Shown here piece after piece: positions 39,428 to 48,171 of a stretch of 64,000 nucleotides of DNA. Position numbers and translations under genes: made by a program. Source of the DNA: Corynebacterium breve (GTDB taxonomy: Bacteria; Actinomycetota; Actinomycetes; Mycobacteriales; Mycobacteriaceae); NCBI RefSeq assembly GCF_030252165.1, contig NZ_CP126969.1:1736001-1800000 (forward strand), given 5' to 3'. The number at the start of each line of letters is the position of its first letter. Within the stretch, counting starts at the first letter, position 1. Under the pieces are notes generated by a model that had not been told where the DNA came from, did not search any database, and worked only from the letters and a program-made list of their open reading frames with translations.

Positions 39428-41026
39428 ATGGCTGAACCACAAGTTGCCCTCTCTTTTGAAGACGGTGTTACCCGCTTCATTACGATCGAAGAAGATCAGA
39501 CTATTACTGACGCTGCCTACAAGGCACGAATCAATATCCCATTTGATTGTCGGGACGGCGCTTGTGGCACATGCAAGGCCTTCTGCGAATCCGGCGAGTA
39601 TGAAGAAGGCGAATACATTGACGACGCCATGACGGAGGACGAAGCAGACGAGGGCTACATCCTTTGCTGCCAGACCTACCCGATTGCCGACATGGTGGTT
39701 CAGATCGCAACTACCTCCGCTGCAGCAAAAACAGGCGCTGCTACCCTCATCGGCCATATCACCGAGCTCGACCGTCTTTCCGAGTCCACAGTGCGCTTTG
39801 CTGTGAAGCTCGAAGAGCGCGACCAGCTGCACTACCTGCCGGGTCAGTACATGAACGTGGCGCCACCAAACTCTGACTTCCACCGTTCTTACTCTTTCAG
39901 CTCCGGCCCAAGCGAAGACATCGTGACCTTCCTGGTGAAGTACACCCCGGGTGGCAAGATGACTCACTACCTCACCGAAGAAGCCAAGGTCGGCGACCGT
40001 CTGAACCTGACCGGGCCAATGGGCTCGTTCTTCCTGCGTGAGCCACTTGCACCTATCACCCTGCTCGCAGGCGGTACCGGTCTTGCACCGATCCTCGCGA
40101 TCCTGGAGAAGCTCGCTGAAACCCCAGACATGGATCAGCCGGTCCGACTCATCTACGGCGCTACTTTCAACCACGACATCGTCGAGGTTGACCGCCTAAA
40201 CAGCTACAAGGAGCGCATCAAGGACTTCGACTGGTTCTCCGTTGTTTCTGCCGAAGACGAGGAGCACGAGCGCAAGGGCTACGTCACCGACCATATGACC
40301 GACGAGCACTTGCACGACGGCGAATCCGACATCTACCTGTGTGGCCCTCCTCCAATGGTCGAGGCTGTGCGCAAGTTCCTCAACGGGTTGGACAACCCGC
40401 CAACCAACTTCTACTACGAGAAGTTCACCCCAAGCATCACCCCGGATTCCGAAGCAGCATCGGCCGATGCAGAGGTTGCCGAGACGGGTCAAGAAACCAC
40501 CACCGTCAGCGTCGTCGAAGACGGCGTGTCCAAGACCGTCACCTCCGACGAGGCTGGCGGCGTCGAAACCGGCCACGTCCTCACCGCCAAGACCGACTCC
40601 GCAGCGCAGTTCAATGCGCTCATGGCGCTCGAACTCGGTGTCGTCACCTTGATGATCGAGCTGCTTGACGACGAAGACTACGCCGCGCTGCGCAAACTCG
40701 CTGACGAATGTGCACAGCACGTGGGCAACGAGCGCTTTGTTAACGCAACCGCCTACACCGACGCGAACGAAAAGTTCCACAACTACCTCTTCGACCGCTC
40801 GGGTAACGATGCCATGAAGCAGGCCTACAACGTGCTCGACGTCGTCGAGGTTATGCACACCCAGCTGGGTGACTCCAGTTTCGTAGCGCCTGGTGTGGTC
40901 CAAGACCACTACGATTTTGTCGACGCCCTGGAAGCAAAGGACTTCGCCCAGGTCCGAGAGGTCATTGAGCGCCACCACCGCAGCGCCATCGAGACCGTGC
41001 ACCGCGCGATCGAGGAGAGCAACTAA
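39428..41026 (+). CDS. benC: Benzoate dioxygenase reductase with C-terminal FCD-like domain
   Basis: 532 residues, much longer than the roughly 340 of proteobacterial BenC. The plant-type ferredoxin part has CRDGACGTCKAFC and a fourth Cys in YILCCQ. The flavin domain has HRSYSFSS, and the NAD domain has LLAGGTGLAPILAIL and DIYLCGPPPMVEA, ending near residue 343. An acidic Thr/Val-rich linker follows. From about residue 400 a helical domain resembles the FCD ligand-binding domain of GntR regulators, with His at 451 (FHNYL), 494 (DHYDFV) and 516 (RHH). The second and third are separated by 21 residues, as in metal-binding FCD domains. No helix-turn-helix is present. The start of benD overlaps its stop (TAATG). 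Confidence 0.92.
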   Translation: MAEPQVALSFEDGVTRFITIEEDQTITDAAYKARINIPFDCRDGACGTCKAFCESGEYEEGEYIDDAMTEDEADEGYILCCQTYPIADMVVQIATTSAAAKTGAATLIGHITELDRLSESTVRFAVKLEERDQLHYLPGQYMNVAPPNSDFHRSYSFSSGPSEDIVTFLVKYTPGGKMTHYLTEEAKVGDRLNLTGPMGSFFLREPLAPITLLAGGTGLAPILAILEKLAETPDMDQPVRLIYGATFNHDIVEVDRLNSYKERIKDFDWFSVVSAEDEEHERKGYVTDHMTDEHLHDGESDIYLCGPPPMVEAVRKFLNGLDNPPTNFYYEKFTPSITPDSEAASADAEVAETGQETTTVSVVEDGVSKTVTSDEAGGVETGHVLTAKTDSAAQFNALMALELGVVTLMIELLDDEDYAALRKLADECAQHVGNERFVNATAYTDANEKFHNYLFDRSGNDAMKQAYNVLDVVEVMHTQLGDSSFVAPGVVQDHYDFVDALEAKDFAQVREVIERHHRSAIETVHRAIEESN

Positions 41027-41865
41027 TGGCCATCGGAGAAATGCCAACTGGCCAGGGCATCGACGGCGCCCCCGAACTCTTTACCCCCAATCGATTTGCT
41101 GACCAGGTGGTCCTTATCACCGGGGCGGCGCAAGGCATCGGCCTAGCGGTGGCCAACCGAATCGCGTTCGAAGGCGGCAAACTCTTCCTCGTTGACCGTG
41201 CCGAGTTGGTGGGCGAAGTTGCTGACGAAATCGCGCAGCGCTCCGGCGCCGACATCGGCTGGGCCACCGCCGACCTTGAAACTTTCGAGGGTGCAGAAGC
41301 CATGGCGCAGGCATGCGAAGACAAGTTCGGACGCATCGACGTTGCCATCAACGTGGTCGGTGGCACCATCTGGGCCAAGCCATTCGAGCACTACGCGCCG
41401 GAAGAGATCGAAAAGGAAGTGACGCGCTCGCTTTTCACCACTCTGTGGTCGGTACGCGCTGAGCTCCCCCGCTTGATCGACGCCGAGGGCGGCACCATCG
41501 TCAACGTGTCTTCCGTAGCAACGCGTGGGGTCAACCGCGTGCCCTACGCCGCTTCGAAAGGTGGTGTCAATGCTCTGACCTCAGCGCTTGCACTCGAGGC
41601 CGCCGAGAAGAACGTGCGTGTCGTCGCCACTGCACCAGGCGGCACGTTGGCTCCTGAGCGCAAGGTCAAGCGCGGCCCGGGCCCCGAAGGCGAGCAGGAA
41701 AAGCAGTGGTACCAGGCAATCGTCGACCAGACCATCGACTCAAGCCTGTTCAAGCGTTACGGGACCCTCGACGAGCAGGCCGCCCCGATCGTCTTCCTCG
41801 CGTCGAGGGAAGCAAGCTATATCACCGGCAGCGTCCTTCCGGTCGCCGGTGGAGATCAGGGCTAA
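41026..41865 (+). CDS. benD: Benzoate cis-diol dehydrogenase
   Basis: 279-residue short-chain dehydrogenase that oxidises and decarboxylates the benzoate cis-1,2-diol to catechol with NAD+. The nucleotide loop VVLITGAAQGIGLA lies near residues 27-40. The catalytic Ser is in IVNVSSVATRG and the YxxxK motif is YAASKGG (Tyr near 170). Overlaps benC by one base. It is followed 22 bp later by benR. Confidence 0.93.
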   Translation: MAIGEMPTGQGIDGAPELFTPNRFADQVVLITGAAQGIGLAVANRIAFEGGKLFLVDRAELVGEVADEIAQRSGADIGWATADLETFEGAEAMAQACEDKFGRIDVAINVVGGTIWAKPFEHYAPEEIEKEVTRSLFTTLWSVRAELPRLIDAEGGTIVNVSSVATRGVNRVPYAASKGGVNALTSALALEAAEKNVRVVATAPGGTLAPERKVKRGPGPEGEQEKQWYQAIVDQTIDSSLFKRYGTLDEQAAPIVFLASREASYITGSVLPVAGGDQG

Positions 41866-41887
41866 ACGCACTTGGTAGCGTAGCCAC

Positions 41888-44461
41888 ATGGTCTATAGCG
41901 CAGTTGCCGAGACGCAACGTGTCATCGAGCGCATCGTCGACACGCCTCCCGGATCGGGCACGATCGTCATCGTGTCTGGCCCGGGAGTTGCCGGATTGCT
42001 GGACAAAGTCATTCGATCCATCCGCGGTTTTACCATCGTGCGCGCGCAAACGATGCCGTGGCGGACGCAGGTTCAAGGTTGGGTGCGCACTGACATCGAA
42101 AAAGAGGTCGGAAGCTTTGACACGCTTGACGACGACACCTCCGCGCACGTTGTAATCGTCGATAATGCGCAATGGGCCGACGAATCCTCGCTGCATGAGC
42201 TCGTCGAGCTAGCCCGGAGTACCCGCAAGGGTCGCTTTGTGCTCTTGCTGGCGACGACCTCGACCCCTGCCCTGGAAGCGTATGCGCCGTTGGCGGATCT
42301 CTCGGTGACGCTGCCTCCGCTGGGTATCGAGGATATTTCGGCGCTGAGTCTGAAGTATCGCGGGGTGCACCTCACCCCCGATGTAGCACACCGCGTCTTG
42401 GAGGTCACAGGCGGACATCTGACGCTGGTCAAAGATATTTTGGATGCCGCTCCGGAGGATCATTGGCGAAGTAACCAGCCCTACCTGCCACTCCCCGCGC
42501 ACTGGCGGGTGGCCTTTGAAAAGCGCACCCGTGATCTCGAACTGGGCGAGGTACTTCAAGTTGTGAGCCAGTGTTCGGATTTAGAAGTCCTCCAAGAACT
42601 CGTAACTAATTCCGCGCACATCTCGGCCGCATTTACCTCTGGGCTCATCCAGGCTGTTCCGGAAGGCAGCAAACGCGTTGTTATCTTTACCAACCCCACG
42701 GACTTGGCGGTGATGCGTGCATCTACTCCCCCAGCGCACAAGCGTGACATCCACCGTCGAGCCGCCGCGTGGTATCGTCGCCAAGCAAATGAAACTGGGG
42801 CGCTGATCCACGAAGCCTACGCACTGCCTGGGACCTCAGACTCGCTGGCAACGCAGCTGATTCGCCGAGCTCGTGAGGTAAGCGCCGACGGCAACTATCG
42901 CCAGGCTTTCAAGCTGTTTCGATTGGCTGCTCGTACCGCGCAGGATTCCCGCATGGTCTCTCATACCGAGCTCAAGGCGATCGAATCCCTTATCGCCGAT
43001 TCGGATATTCCGCGCGCTCACCAGTACACGTTGCAGCTGCGCACGCAGGGCGCTGATCCACAGATTGACAGTATCCGCGGATACCTCGCTCTGCACGAAG
43101 GACGGCGCTACGAGGCGAAGACCCTCATGGAGCGTTCATGGAGCACCATGGAGGCCCGCTCCATAGACGATCATGAATTGCGCGCCGGAGTCGCAAGCCA
43201 GCAGGTTTTGCTCTCGCTGTGCGAATGGCAGCCGGAAAAGCTACTGGGCTGGGCGCACACCGTCGGCTCATGGGCATCACAAAGCTCCCCGGCGTATCAA
43301 GAGGCCTACTACGTCTCGCTGATCGGCAAGGCGGCCGTGGGCGGCACGATGCCTGAAGGCTCGGCACTGCCGTGGGAGACACCAATCATGGCGCAGCGCC
43401 GTCACATGGCCAAGGGCTGGATCTCGCTAGTGCATGACGACGCGACCAGTGCGCTGCAACATTTGACGTCGGTAAGCACTGGCGAGGGCTCGGAACGCAT
43501 CGCTACTTGGATGGACGCATGGTTGGCGCGCACCCACCTGCTGCTGGGCGATCTTGATCAGGCAACCGCCAGCGTCGAGCGCGGCCTCGCACGCGCCGAA
43601 CGCTTTGGAATTCAGTTTCTCGAACCGCTTCTATTATGGACGTCCTGCATCGCGGCGAACCTCCGCGGCGACAACGAACTCACCCGGATGTACTCCAGCC
43701 GTCTCACCTTGAGCAACGATGTCTTCCCCATCCAACAAATCCCCTCAGCGATGGCGCGCCTGCACCTGGCGATGTCTAAGTCGGATTTCTCCTCGGCGCT
43801 ACGCGTGGGCCAATACCTGAGCAAACTGGACAAAGAAACCGATACCGGCCAGCCGGGGTTCTGGCCGTGGCGCGATCTGTGGGGCAATGCGCTCGTCCAC
43901 GCAGGCCGTCTCGACGAAGCCGAAGAGGAAATCTCCAAAGGCTACGAACGCTGCCGCGATTCTCCAGTTGTATCAAGCAAAGCAAAGCTGCACATGACAC
44001 ACGGACGGCTGCTCTTAGCACGGGGTGATGTGGATCGTGGCGTCAAACTCTTCGACGAGGCAGTCGAGATGATCGAGCCGTTGAATCTACCGCTGTACTC
44101 TTCGCGCATTTTCTTCGAATACGGCCAGGCGCTTCGTCGTCTAGGCAAACGCAGGCTTGCCGACGACTGCTTCGCCCGCGCTGGCGAACAGTTCGCGATG
44201 ATGGGGGCGGACTTCCTGGTGGAGCGCTGCAACCGCGAGCGCCGAGCCAGTGGCCTAGGCACGCGTGGCAAAGAAAAAGGCATGCTCACGCCACAGGAGA
44301 TGGAGATCGCCACCCTGGTTGCGCAAGGCGCGACCAACAAAGAAGCGGCTGCGGAGCTGTTCCTGTCTGCTAAGACGGTGGAGTACCACCTGACCCGGGT
44401 GTATCAGAAACTAGCGATCCGCAACCGCTCCGAGCTAGCGCGAGCGCTGACGGAACTCTAG
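41888..44461 (+). CDS. benR: LuxR-type ATPase regulator of benzoate genes
   Basis: 857 residues of the large LuxR (LAL/STAND-like) class. The N-terminal third is an ATPase-like domain, but the Walker A reads SGPGVAGLLDK, lacking the usual GxGKT/S. Walker B-like VVIVDNAQWADE follows. The middle is a long run of TPR-like helices. The last 60 residues are a LuxR helix-turn-helix (GMLTPQEMEIATLVAQGATN, then KTVEYHLTRVYQKLAIRNR). Position after benD matches BenR of C. glutamicum. It probably activates benABCD and perhaps catAB from the paired elements at 36941 and 37054. Its stop overlaps the stop of antisense catC. Confidence 0.88.
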   Translation: MVYSAVAETQRVIERIVDTPPGSGTIVIVSGPGVAGLLDKVIRSIRGFTIVRAQTMPWRTQVQGWVRTDIEKEVGSFDTLDDDTSAHVVIVDNAQWADESSLHELVELARSTRKGRFVLLLATTSTPALEAYAPLADLSVTLPPLGIEDISALSLKYRGVHLTPDVAHRVLEVTGGHLTLVKDILDAAPEDHWRSNQPYLPLPAHWRVAFEKRTRDLELGEVLQVVSQCSDLEVLQELVTNSAHISAAFTSGLIQAVPEGSKRVVIFTNPTDLAVMRASTPPAHKRDIHRRAAAWYRRQANETGALIHEAYALPGTSDSLATQLIRRAREVSADGNYRQAFKLFRLAARTAQDSRMVSHTELKAIESLIADSDIPRAHQYTLQLRTQGADPQIDSIRGYLALHEGRRYEAKTLMERSWSTMEARSIDDHELRAGVASQQVLLSLCEWQPEKLLGWAHTVGSWASQSSPAYQEAYYVSLIGKAAVGGTMPEGSALPWETPIMAQRRHMAKGWISLVHDDATSALQHLTSVSTGEGSERIATWMDAWLARTHLLLGDLDQATASVERGLARAERFGIQFLEPLLLWTSCIAANLRGDNELTRMYSSRLTLSNDVFPIQQIPSAMARLHLAMSKSDFSSALRVGQYLSKLDKETDTGQPGFWPWRDLWGNALVHAGRLDEAEEEISKGYERCRDSPVVSSKAKLHMTHGRLLLARGDVDRGVKLFDEAVEMIEPLNLPLYSSRIFFEYGQALRRLGKRRLADDCFARAGEQFAMMGADFLVERCNRERRASGLGTRGKEKGMLTPQEMEIATLVAQGATNKEAAAELFLSAKTVEYHLTRVYQKLAIRNRSELARALTEL

Positions 44462-44754
44462 TCCTCCAGCAGGTAGTAGCGCAGTGCGTTTGGGTGCTTA
44501 GACAACGGTGTGACCTTGACATCCATGTACTTAAACATCGGGAAGCCCTGGAAGATCGAGTGCAACTCATCGTGATCGTTGCAATCGTAAACGGAGTAGT
44601 TGGCGTACTCTCCCACTACGCGCCAGATCGCCTTCATGATGCCACGCTCCTGCAGATCGCCGGAGTATGCCTTTTCCTTCGCTTGGAAATCCGCCATGAC
44701 CTCTGGGTCCATGTCGTCTGGGAAGTTCACGTCCATACGTGCAAGAAACAGCAT
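44458..44754 (-). CDS. catC: Muconolactone delta-isomerase
   Basis: 98 residues, full length for the family, starting MLFLARMDVNFPDDMDPEV and containing GIMKAIWRVVGEYANYSVYD. Both are CatC signatures. Converts muconolactone to 3-oxoadipate enol-lactone, the substrate of PcaD. In C. glutamicum, as I recall, catC sits beside catB. Here it stands alone, antisense and tail-to-tail with benR (4-base overlap of the 3' ends), divergent from benK. GAGGA precedes the ATG. Confidence 0.92.
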   Translation of the reverse strand: MLFLARMDVNFPDDMDPEVMADFQAKEKAYSGDLQERGIMKAIWRVVGEYANYSVYDCNDHDELHSIFQGFPMFKYMDVKVTPLSKHPNALRYYLLED

Positions 44755-45005
44755 TTCAAATCCTCATTGAAGTAGTAGTAGGTACATTGCAGCTCCTCCC
44801 ACTATTACCCTAAAACCACTCAACTGTGCCCGAGCTCGTGGCTTTGTGAATATTAATGGGTACCTCCCGGTGGCAGTGCGCTAAATTTCAACCACAGAAA
44901 ATTGAATACTCCGTGAAGCCGAGAGCCCTTGCGCCGAACGGAAGCCTCGCCTGACTTGTTCGCGCGTATTTCCCACTTCCGCACACGCAAAAGGACTTTT
45001 TCCGC

Positions 45006-46337
45006 ATGGATATTCGTTCACGCATTGATTCTTCCCCGATGACCGGGTACCAGTGGCTCATCGTCGCACTGGTCACCTTTCTCAATGCCCTCGACGGCTT
45101 CGATCTGGTCGCTATGGCGTACTCTGCCAATGCTATCTCCGATCAGTTCGGCATCGGCCCATCCGCCCTTGGCTGGCTACTCTCGTCCGCGCTGATTGGC
45201 GTTGGTATTGGCGCACTGTTCCTCGGCCCGGCCGCCGATAGATTCGGCCGCCGGCGCCTGATCTTGATCGCCGTCATTATCGACATCGTCGGGCTTACGA
45301 TGACCGGCTTGGCGACGGCCTTCCCAACCCTCCTCTTCTGGCGCGTGGTCACCGGCATCGGTGTCGGCGGTATCCTCGCCTGCATCACCGTGGTGACCTC
45401 CGAATACTCCAATCGCAAATACCGCGGCCTCGCCATGGCGATCTACGCCTCCGGCTACGGCATCGGAGCCAGCATCTGCGGCGCTTTGGCCGCACGCTTC
45501 ATCCCGACCATCGGCTGGGAGTGGATCTTCTTCACCGGCGCGATCCTTTCTGCGATCGGCCTGCTCCTGACATTGGTAATCCTGCCTGAATCCGTGGATT
45601 ACCTATCCAACCGCCGCGACCTCGACTCCGTCCGCCGTGTCTCCCGCCGCATCGGTCATGGCGCCGATGTAGAACTCAACCCCGTCATCGTAGCTGACAA
45701 AACCCCGATCCGCGAGCTGGTTTCCGACCGCTTTTGGCCTGTCACCCTCCGCCTCTGGATCGCCTTCTGCTTTGTCAACTTCGGATTCGCATTTGCCAAC
45801 TCGTGGACCCCGAAGCTGCTCTCCGAGTCCGGCCTGTCTGCCCAACAAGGCATCATCGGCGGCATCATGATCTCCTTTGGCGGCACCATCGGATCCCTCA
45901 TCTTCGGCGCTCTGACTACCAAGATCCCTGCCCGCAACCTCCTGATCACATTCTCGATCCTCGGCGCAGGTGCCCTCGTCGGATTCATCTACTCCACTTC
46001 CCTGCCAGGTGTCATGTTCACCCTCGGTGTCTTGGTCGGCATGCTGCTCAACGGCTGCGTCACCGGCATGTACACCATCACCCCAGCCGCGTACCCATCG
46101 CGACTGCGCGCCACCGGCGTCGGCACCGCACTGGCAGTGGGACGCATTGGCGCTGTCCTCGGCCCGCTGATCATCGGCTACCTCGCTGAAGCCGGTTGGA
46201 CTCCGCAGGCGCTGTACGTGTCGGCCGCCGCTGTCTTCGTTCTCACCGCATTTGCGCTCGCCGGTCTGCGCACCCCAGACACCGAAATCAAGGAAGCATC
46301 GCTTGCCGACGACCCAGCCGTCGTCGTACGGCAATAA
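45006..46337 (+). CDS. benK: Benzoate MFS transporter
   Basis: 443 residues with 12 predicted membrane helices. LNALDGFDLVAMAYSANAI in helix 1 carries the Asp motif of aromatic acid:H+ symporters. GPAADRFGRRRLILIAV is the loop 2-3 motif and RVVTGIGVGGILACITVV the helix 4 motif. It fits the BenK/PcaK group, and its place next to the ben genes favours benzoate. AAAAGGA precedes the ATG. The last 14 codons belong to the first unit of a 153-bp tandem repeat. Second benzoate carrier in the window beside BenE. Confidence 0.9.
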   Translation: MDIRSRIDSSPMTGYQWLIVALVTFLNALDGFDLVAMAYSANAISDQFGIGPSALGWLLSSALIGVGIGALFLGPAADRFGRRRLILIAVIIDIVGLTMTGLATAFPTLLFWRVVTGIGVGGILACITVVTSEYSNRKYRGLAMAIYASGYGIGASICGALAARFIPTIGWEWIFFTGAILSAIGLLLTLVILPESVDYLSNRRDLDSVRRVSRRIGHGADVELNPVIVADKTPIRELVSDRFWPVTLRLWIAFCFVNFGFAFANSWTPKLLSESGLSAQQGIIGGIMISFGGTIGSLIFGALTTKIPARNLLITFSILGAGALVGFIYSTSLPGVMFTLGVLVGMLLNGCVTGMYTITPAAYPSRLRATGVGTALAVGRIGAVLGPLIIGYLAEAGWTPQALYVSAAAVFVLTAFALAGLRTPDTEIKEASLADDPAVVVRQ

Positions 46338-46713
46338 AACGCACAACCGCTACCGTTTATCGGGTCTGCACCCCAGCGAAACACCGACAAACGGCAACCA
46401 TTGTCCGGCGGCGCCGCAAAACCACACTGCGGCCTCACACAGCCGCCGGCATCGCTTGCCGACGACCCAGCCGTCGTCGTACGGCAATAAAACGCACAAC
46501 CGCTACCGTTTATCGGGTCTGCACCCCAGCGAAACACCGACAAACGGCAACCATTGTCCGGTGGCGCCGCAAAACCACACTGCGGCCTCACACAGCCGCC
46601 GGCATCGCTTGCCGACGACCCCGCTGTCGTCGTACGGCAATAAAACGCACAACCGCTACCGCTTATCGGGTCTGCACCCCAGCGAAACACCAACAAACGG
46701 CAACCATTGTCCG
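46296..46713. repeat. 153-bp tandem repeat, 2.7 copies, starting in the benK 3' end
   Basis: Units begin GCATCGCTTGCCGACGACCC at 46296, 46449 and 46602, period exactly 153. Copies 1 and 2 differ at only a few bases; copy 3 is truncated after about 112 bases and slightly diverged. Each of the first two units holds an inverted repeat, CCGTTTATCGG and CCGACAAACGG, 20 bases apart, with one mismatch. The unit length is a multiple of 3 and stop-free in one frame on the minus strand, but nothing supports translation. It fills most of the 433-bp gap to clpP2. Confidence 0.9.
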
Positions 46714-46728
46714 CTCAAACGAAAACCA

Positions 46729-46760
46729 AAGGCCCCAGGGAGGCAAATCCCTGGGGCCTT
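46729..46760. terminator. Terminator after clpP2 (and benK)
   Basis: Perfect 13-base arms AAGGCCCCAGGGA and TCCCTGGGGCCTT with a 6-base loop. On the minus strand TGGTTTTCGTTT follows. Confidence 0.85.
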
Positions 46761-46770
46761 GAAGCTTGCT

Positions 46771-47391
46771 CTATGAATTCAGCTTGCGGTAGTCGAATAC
46801 CTGATCGATGATGCCGTAGTCGACTGCTTCCTCGGCGGTGAGAATCTTGTCGCGGTCGGTGTCGATGCGGATCTGCTCGGCAGTGCGGCCCGAGTGGCGA
46901 GACAGGGTCTCTTCCATGAGGCGGCGCATACGCTCGATCTCCGCGGCCTGGATCTCAAGGTCGGAAACCTGCCCCTGGGTGCCCTGGGTCGCTGGCTGGT
47001 GGATCAGGATGCGGGAGTTCGGCAGAGCTGCGCGCTTGCCCGGCGCACCGGCGGCGAGCAGAACGGCAGCGGCGGAGGCAGCCTGACCTAGGCAGACAGT
47101 CTGGACGTCGGGGCGGACGTACTGCATGGTGTCGTAGATCGCCATCAGCGAGGTAAAAGAGCCACCTGGGGAATTGATGTACATGGTGATGTCGCGATCT
47201 GGGTCCTGGGACTCCAGAACAAGGAGCTGCGCCATGATGTCGTTCGCGGAGGTGTCGTCGACCTGGGTGCCCAGGAAGATGATGCGCTCTTCAAACAGCT
47301 TGGAGTACGGGTTGGTTTCCTTGGTTCCATACGAGGACTGCTCGATGAAGCTTGGCAGAACGTAGCGGGAGTTAGGCATTTGGAAAGTCAT
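46771..47391 (-). CDS. clpP2: ATP-dependent Clp protease proteolytic subunit ClpP2
   Basis: 206-residue serine peptidase of the ClpP family. The catalytic Ser lies in the [17 protein letters not shown] segment and the His in [10 protein letters not shown]; the third triad member, Asp, follows about 50 residues later. Actinobacteria need a mixed ClpP1P2 complex. Downstream member of the clpP1-clpP2 operon, 23 bp behind clpP1. No upstream promoter is visible in that gap. Confidence 0.96.
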   Translation of the reverse strand: MTFQMPNSRYVLPSFIEQSSYGTKETNPYSKLFEERIIFLGTQVDDTSANDIMAQLLVLESQDPDRDITMYINSPGGSFTSLMAIYDTMQYVRPDVQTVCLGQAASAAAVLLAAGAPGKRAALPNSRILIHQPATQGTQGQVSDLEIQAAEIERMRRLMEETLSRHSGRTAEQIRIDTDRDKILTAEEAVDYGIIDQVFDYRKLNS

Positions 47392-47414
47392 GTGAAAATC
47401 TCCTCTATGAAGTT

Positions 47415-48014
47415 CTAGTTGCTAATCGGGCGGTCGGCGTGCTCGATGACATGGTCGACGATGCCGTAGTCCTTGGCCTCCTGGGCGGTGAACCAGCGGT
47501 CGCGGTCGGAATCCTTGGTGATCTGCTCAAAGGACTGGCCGGTGTGCTCGGCAATCAGCTCAGCCATTTCGCGCTTGGTGGCGGCGAACTGCTCGGCCTG
47601 GATGGAGATATCGGCAGCGGTACCACCGATGCCAGCGGAAGGCTGGTGCATCATGATGCGCGCATGTGGTAGAGCGTAGCGCTTGCCCTTGGTGCCGCCG
47701 GAGAGCAGGAACTGACCCATGGAAGCCGCCAAGCCCATGCCGTAGGTGCGGATATCGCACGGCGAGTACTTCATGGTGTCGTAAATCGCCATGCCCGCGG
47801 TCACGGAGCCGCCTGGGGAGTTAATGTACAGCGAAATGTCGCGGGTTGGATCCTCCGCCGACAGCAGCAGGATTTGGGCGCACAGCTTATTGGCGATTTC
47901 ATCGTCAACCTGCTGGCCGAGGAAAATAATGCGCTCGCGCAGCAGGCGGTCGTAGACAGAATCGCCCAGGGACATGCCCGCGCCCGGAGAGGTCATCATC
48001 GGCTCAGTGCTCAT
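47415..48014 (-). CDS. clpP1: ATP-dependent Clp protease proteolytic subunit ClpP1
   Basis: 199 residues. Catalytic Ser in [18 protein letters not shown] (near residue 106), His in IMMHQPSAG, Asp about 50 residues later in [28 protein letters not shown] is the conserved handle region. Partner of ClpP2 and of ClpX/ClpC. TAAGGAG-type site (ACAAGGAGTT) precedes the ATG. A ClgR-like box lies 80 bases upstream of the start. Confidence 0.96.
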   Translation of the reverse strand: MSTEPMMTSPGAGMSLGDSVYDRLLRERIIFLGQQVDDEIANKLCAQILLLSAEDPTRDISLYINSPGGSVTAGMAIYDTMKYSPCDIRTYGMGLAASMGQFLLSGGTKGKRYALPHARIMMHQPSAGIGGTAADISIQAEQFAATKREMAELIAEHTGQSFEQITKDSDRDRWFTAQEAKDYGIVDHVIEHADRPISN

Positions 48015-48094
48015 GTAATTAACTCCTTGTAGATTTTCGGATCTAAATCGTTCAATGCCACTACTTTACTTGGGCGACACCCGAAAGTCCCGCC

Positions 48095-48112
48095 TGTTCG
48101 CTACTGGCGTAT
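48095..48112 (-). promoter_or_regulatory. ClgR-like operator of clpP1P2
   Basis: TTCGC-N5-GCGTA (CGCTACTGGCG core) resembles the CGC-N5-GCG core of the ClgR activator sites described for clpP1P2 and clpC in C. glutamicum. It sits upstream of a TAAAGT hexamer (minus strand, 48068-48063) that could be the -10. Confidence 0.5.
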
Positions 48113-48123
48113 TCACACAAAAA

Positions 48124-48160
48124 CCCGCCCATCACCAGCACAAATGCTTGGAGGGGCGGG
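48124..48160 (-). terminator. Terminator of tig
   Basis: CCCGCCC/GGGCGGG arms, followed on the minus strand by TTTTTG. It starts 11 bases after the tig stop, with a repeat element between. Confidence 0.8.
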
Positions 48161-48171
48161 CTTGACGACGA
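48160..48171 (+). repeat. GCTTRACGACGA element, intergenic copy
   Basis: GCTTGACGACGA abuts the tig terminator and the tig stop codon. Unlike the other intergenic copies it precedes the hairpin on the gene strand. Confidence 0.65.

Noticed and set aside
39380..40174. 264-residue open frame antisense to benC
   Set aside because: Shadow of a high-G+C gene; benC has clear ferredoxin and FNR motifs in its own frame.
46178..46696. Long open frame on the minus strand across the 153-bp repeats, encoding a Cys-rich repeated protein
   Set aside because: The frame stays open only because the unit is 153 bp (multiple of 3) and stop-free; no ribosome site, and it is antisense to the benK end. Similar open frames exist on the plus strand.
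46296..46713. CRISPR array
   Set aside because: Units are 153 bp with no short repeat/variable spacer pattern and no cas genes nearby.
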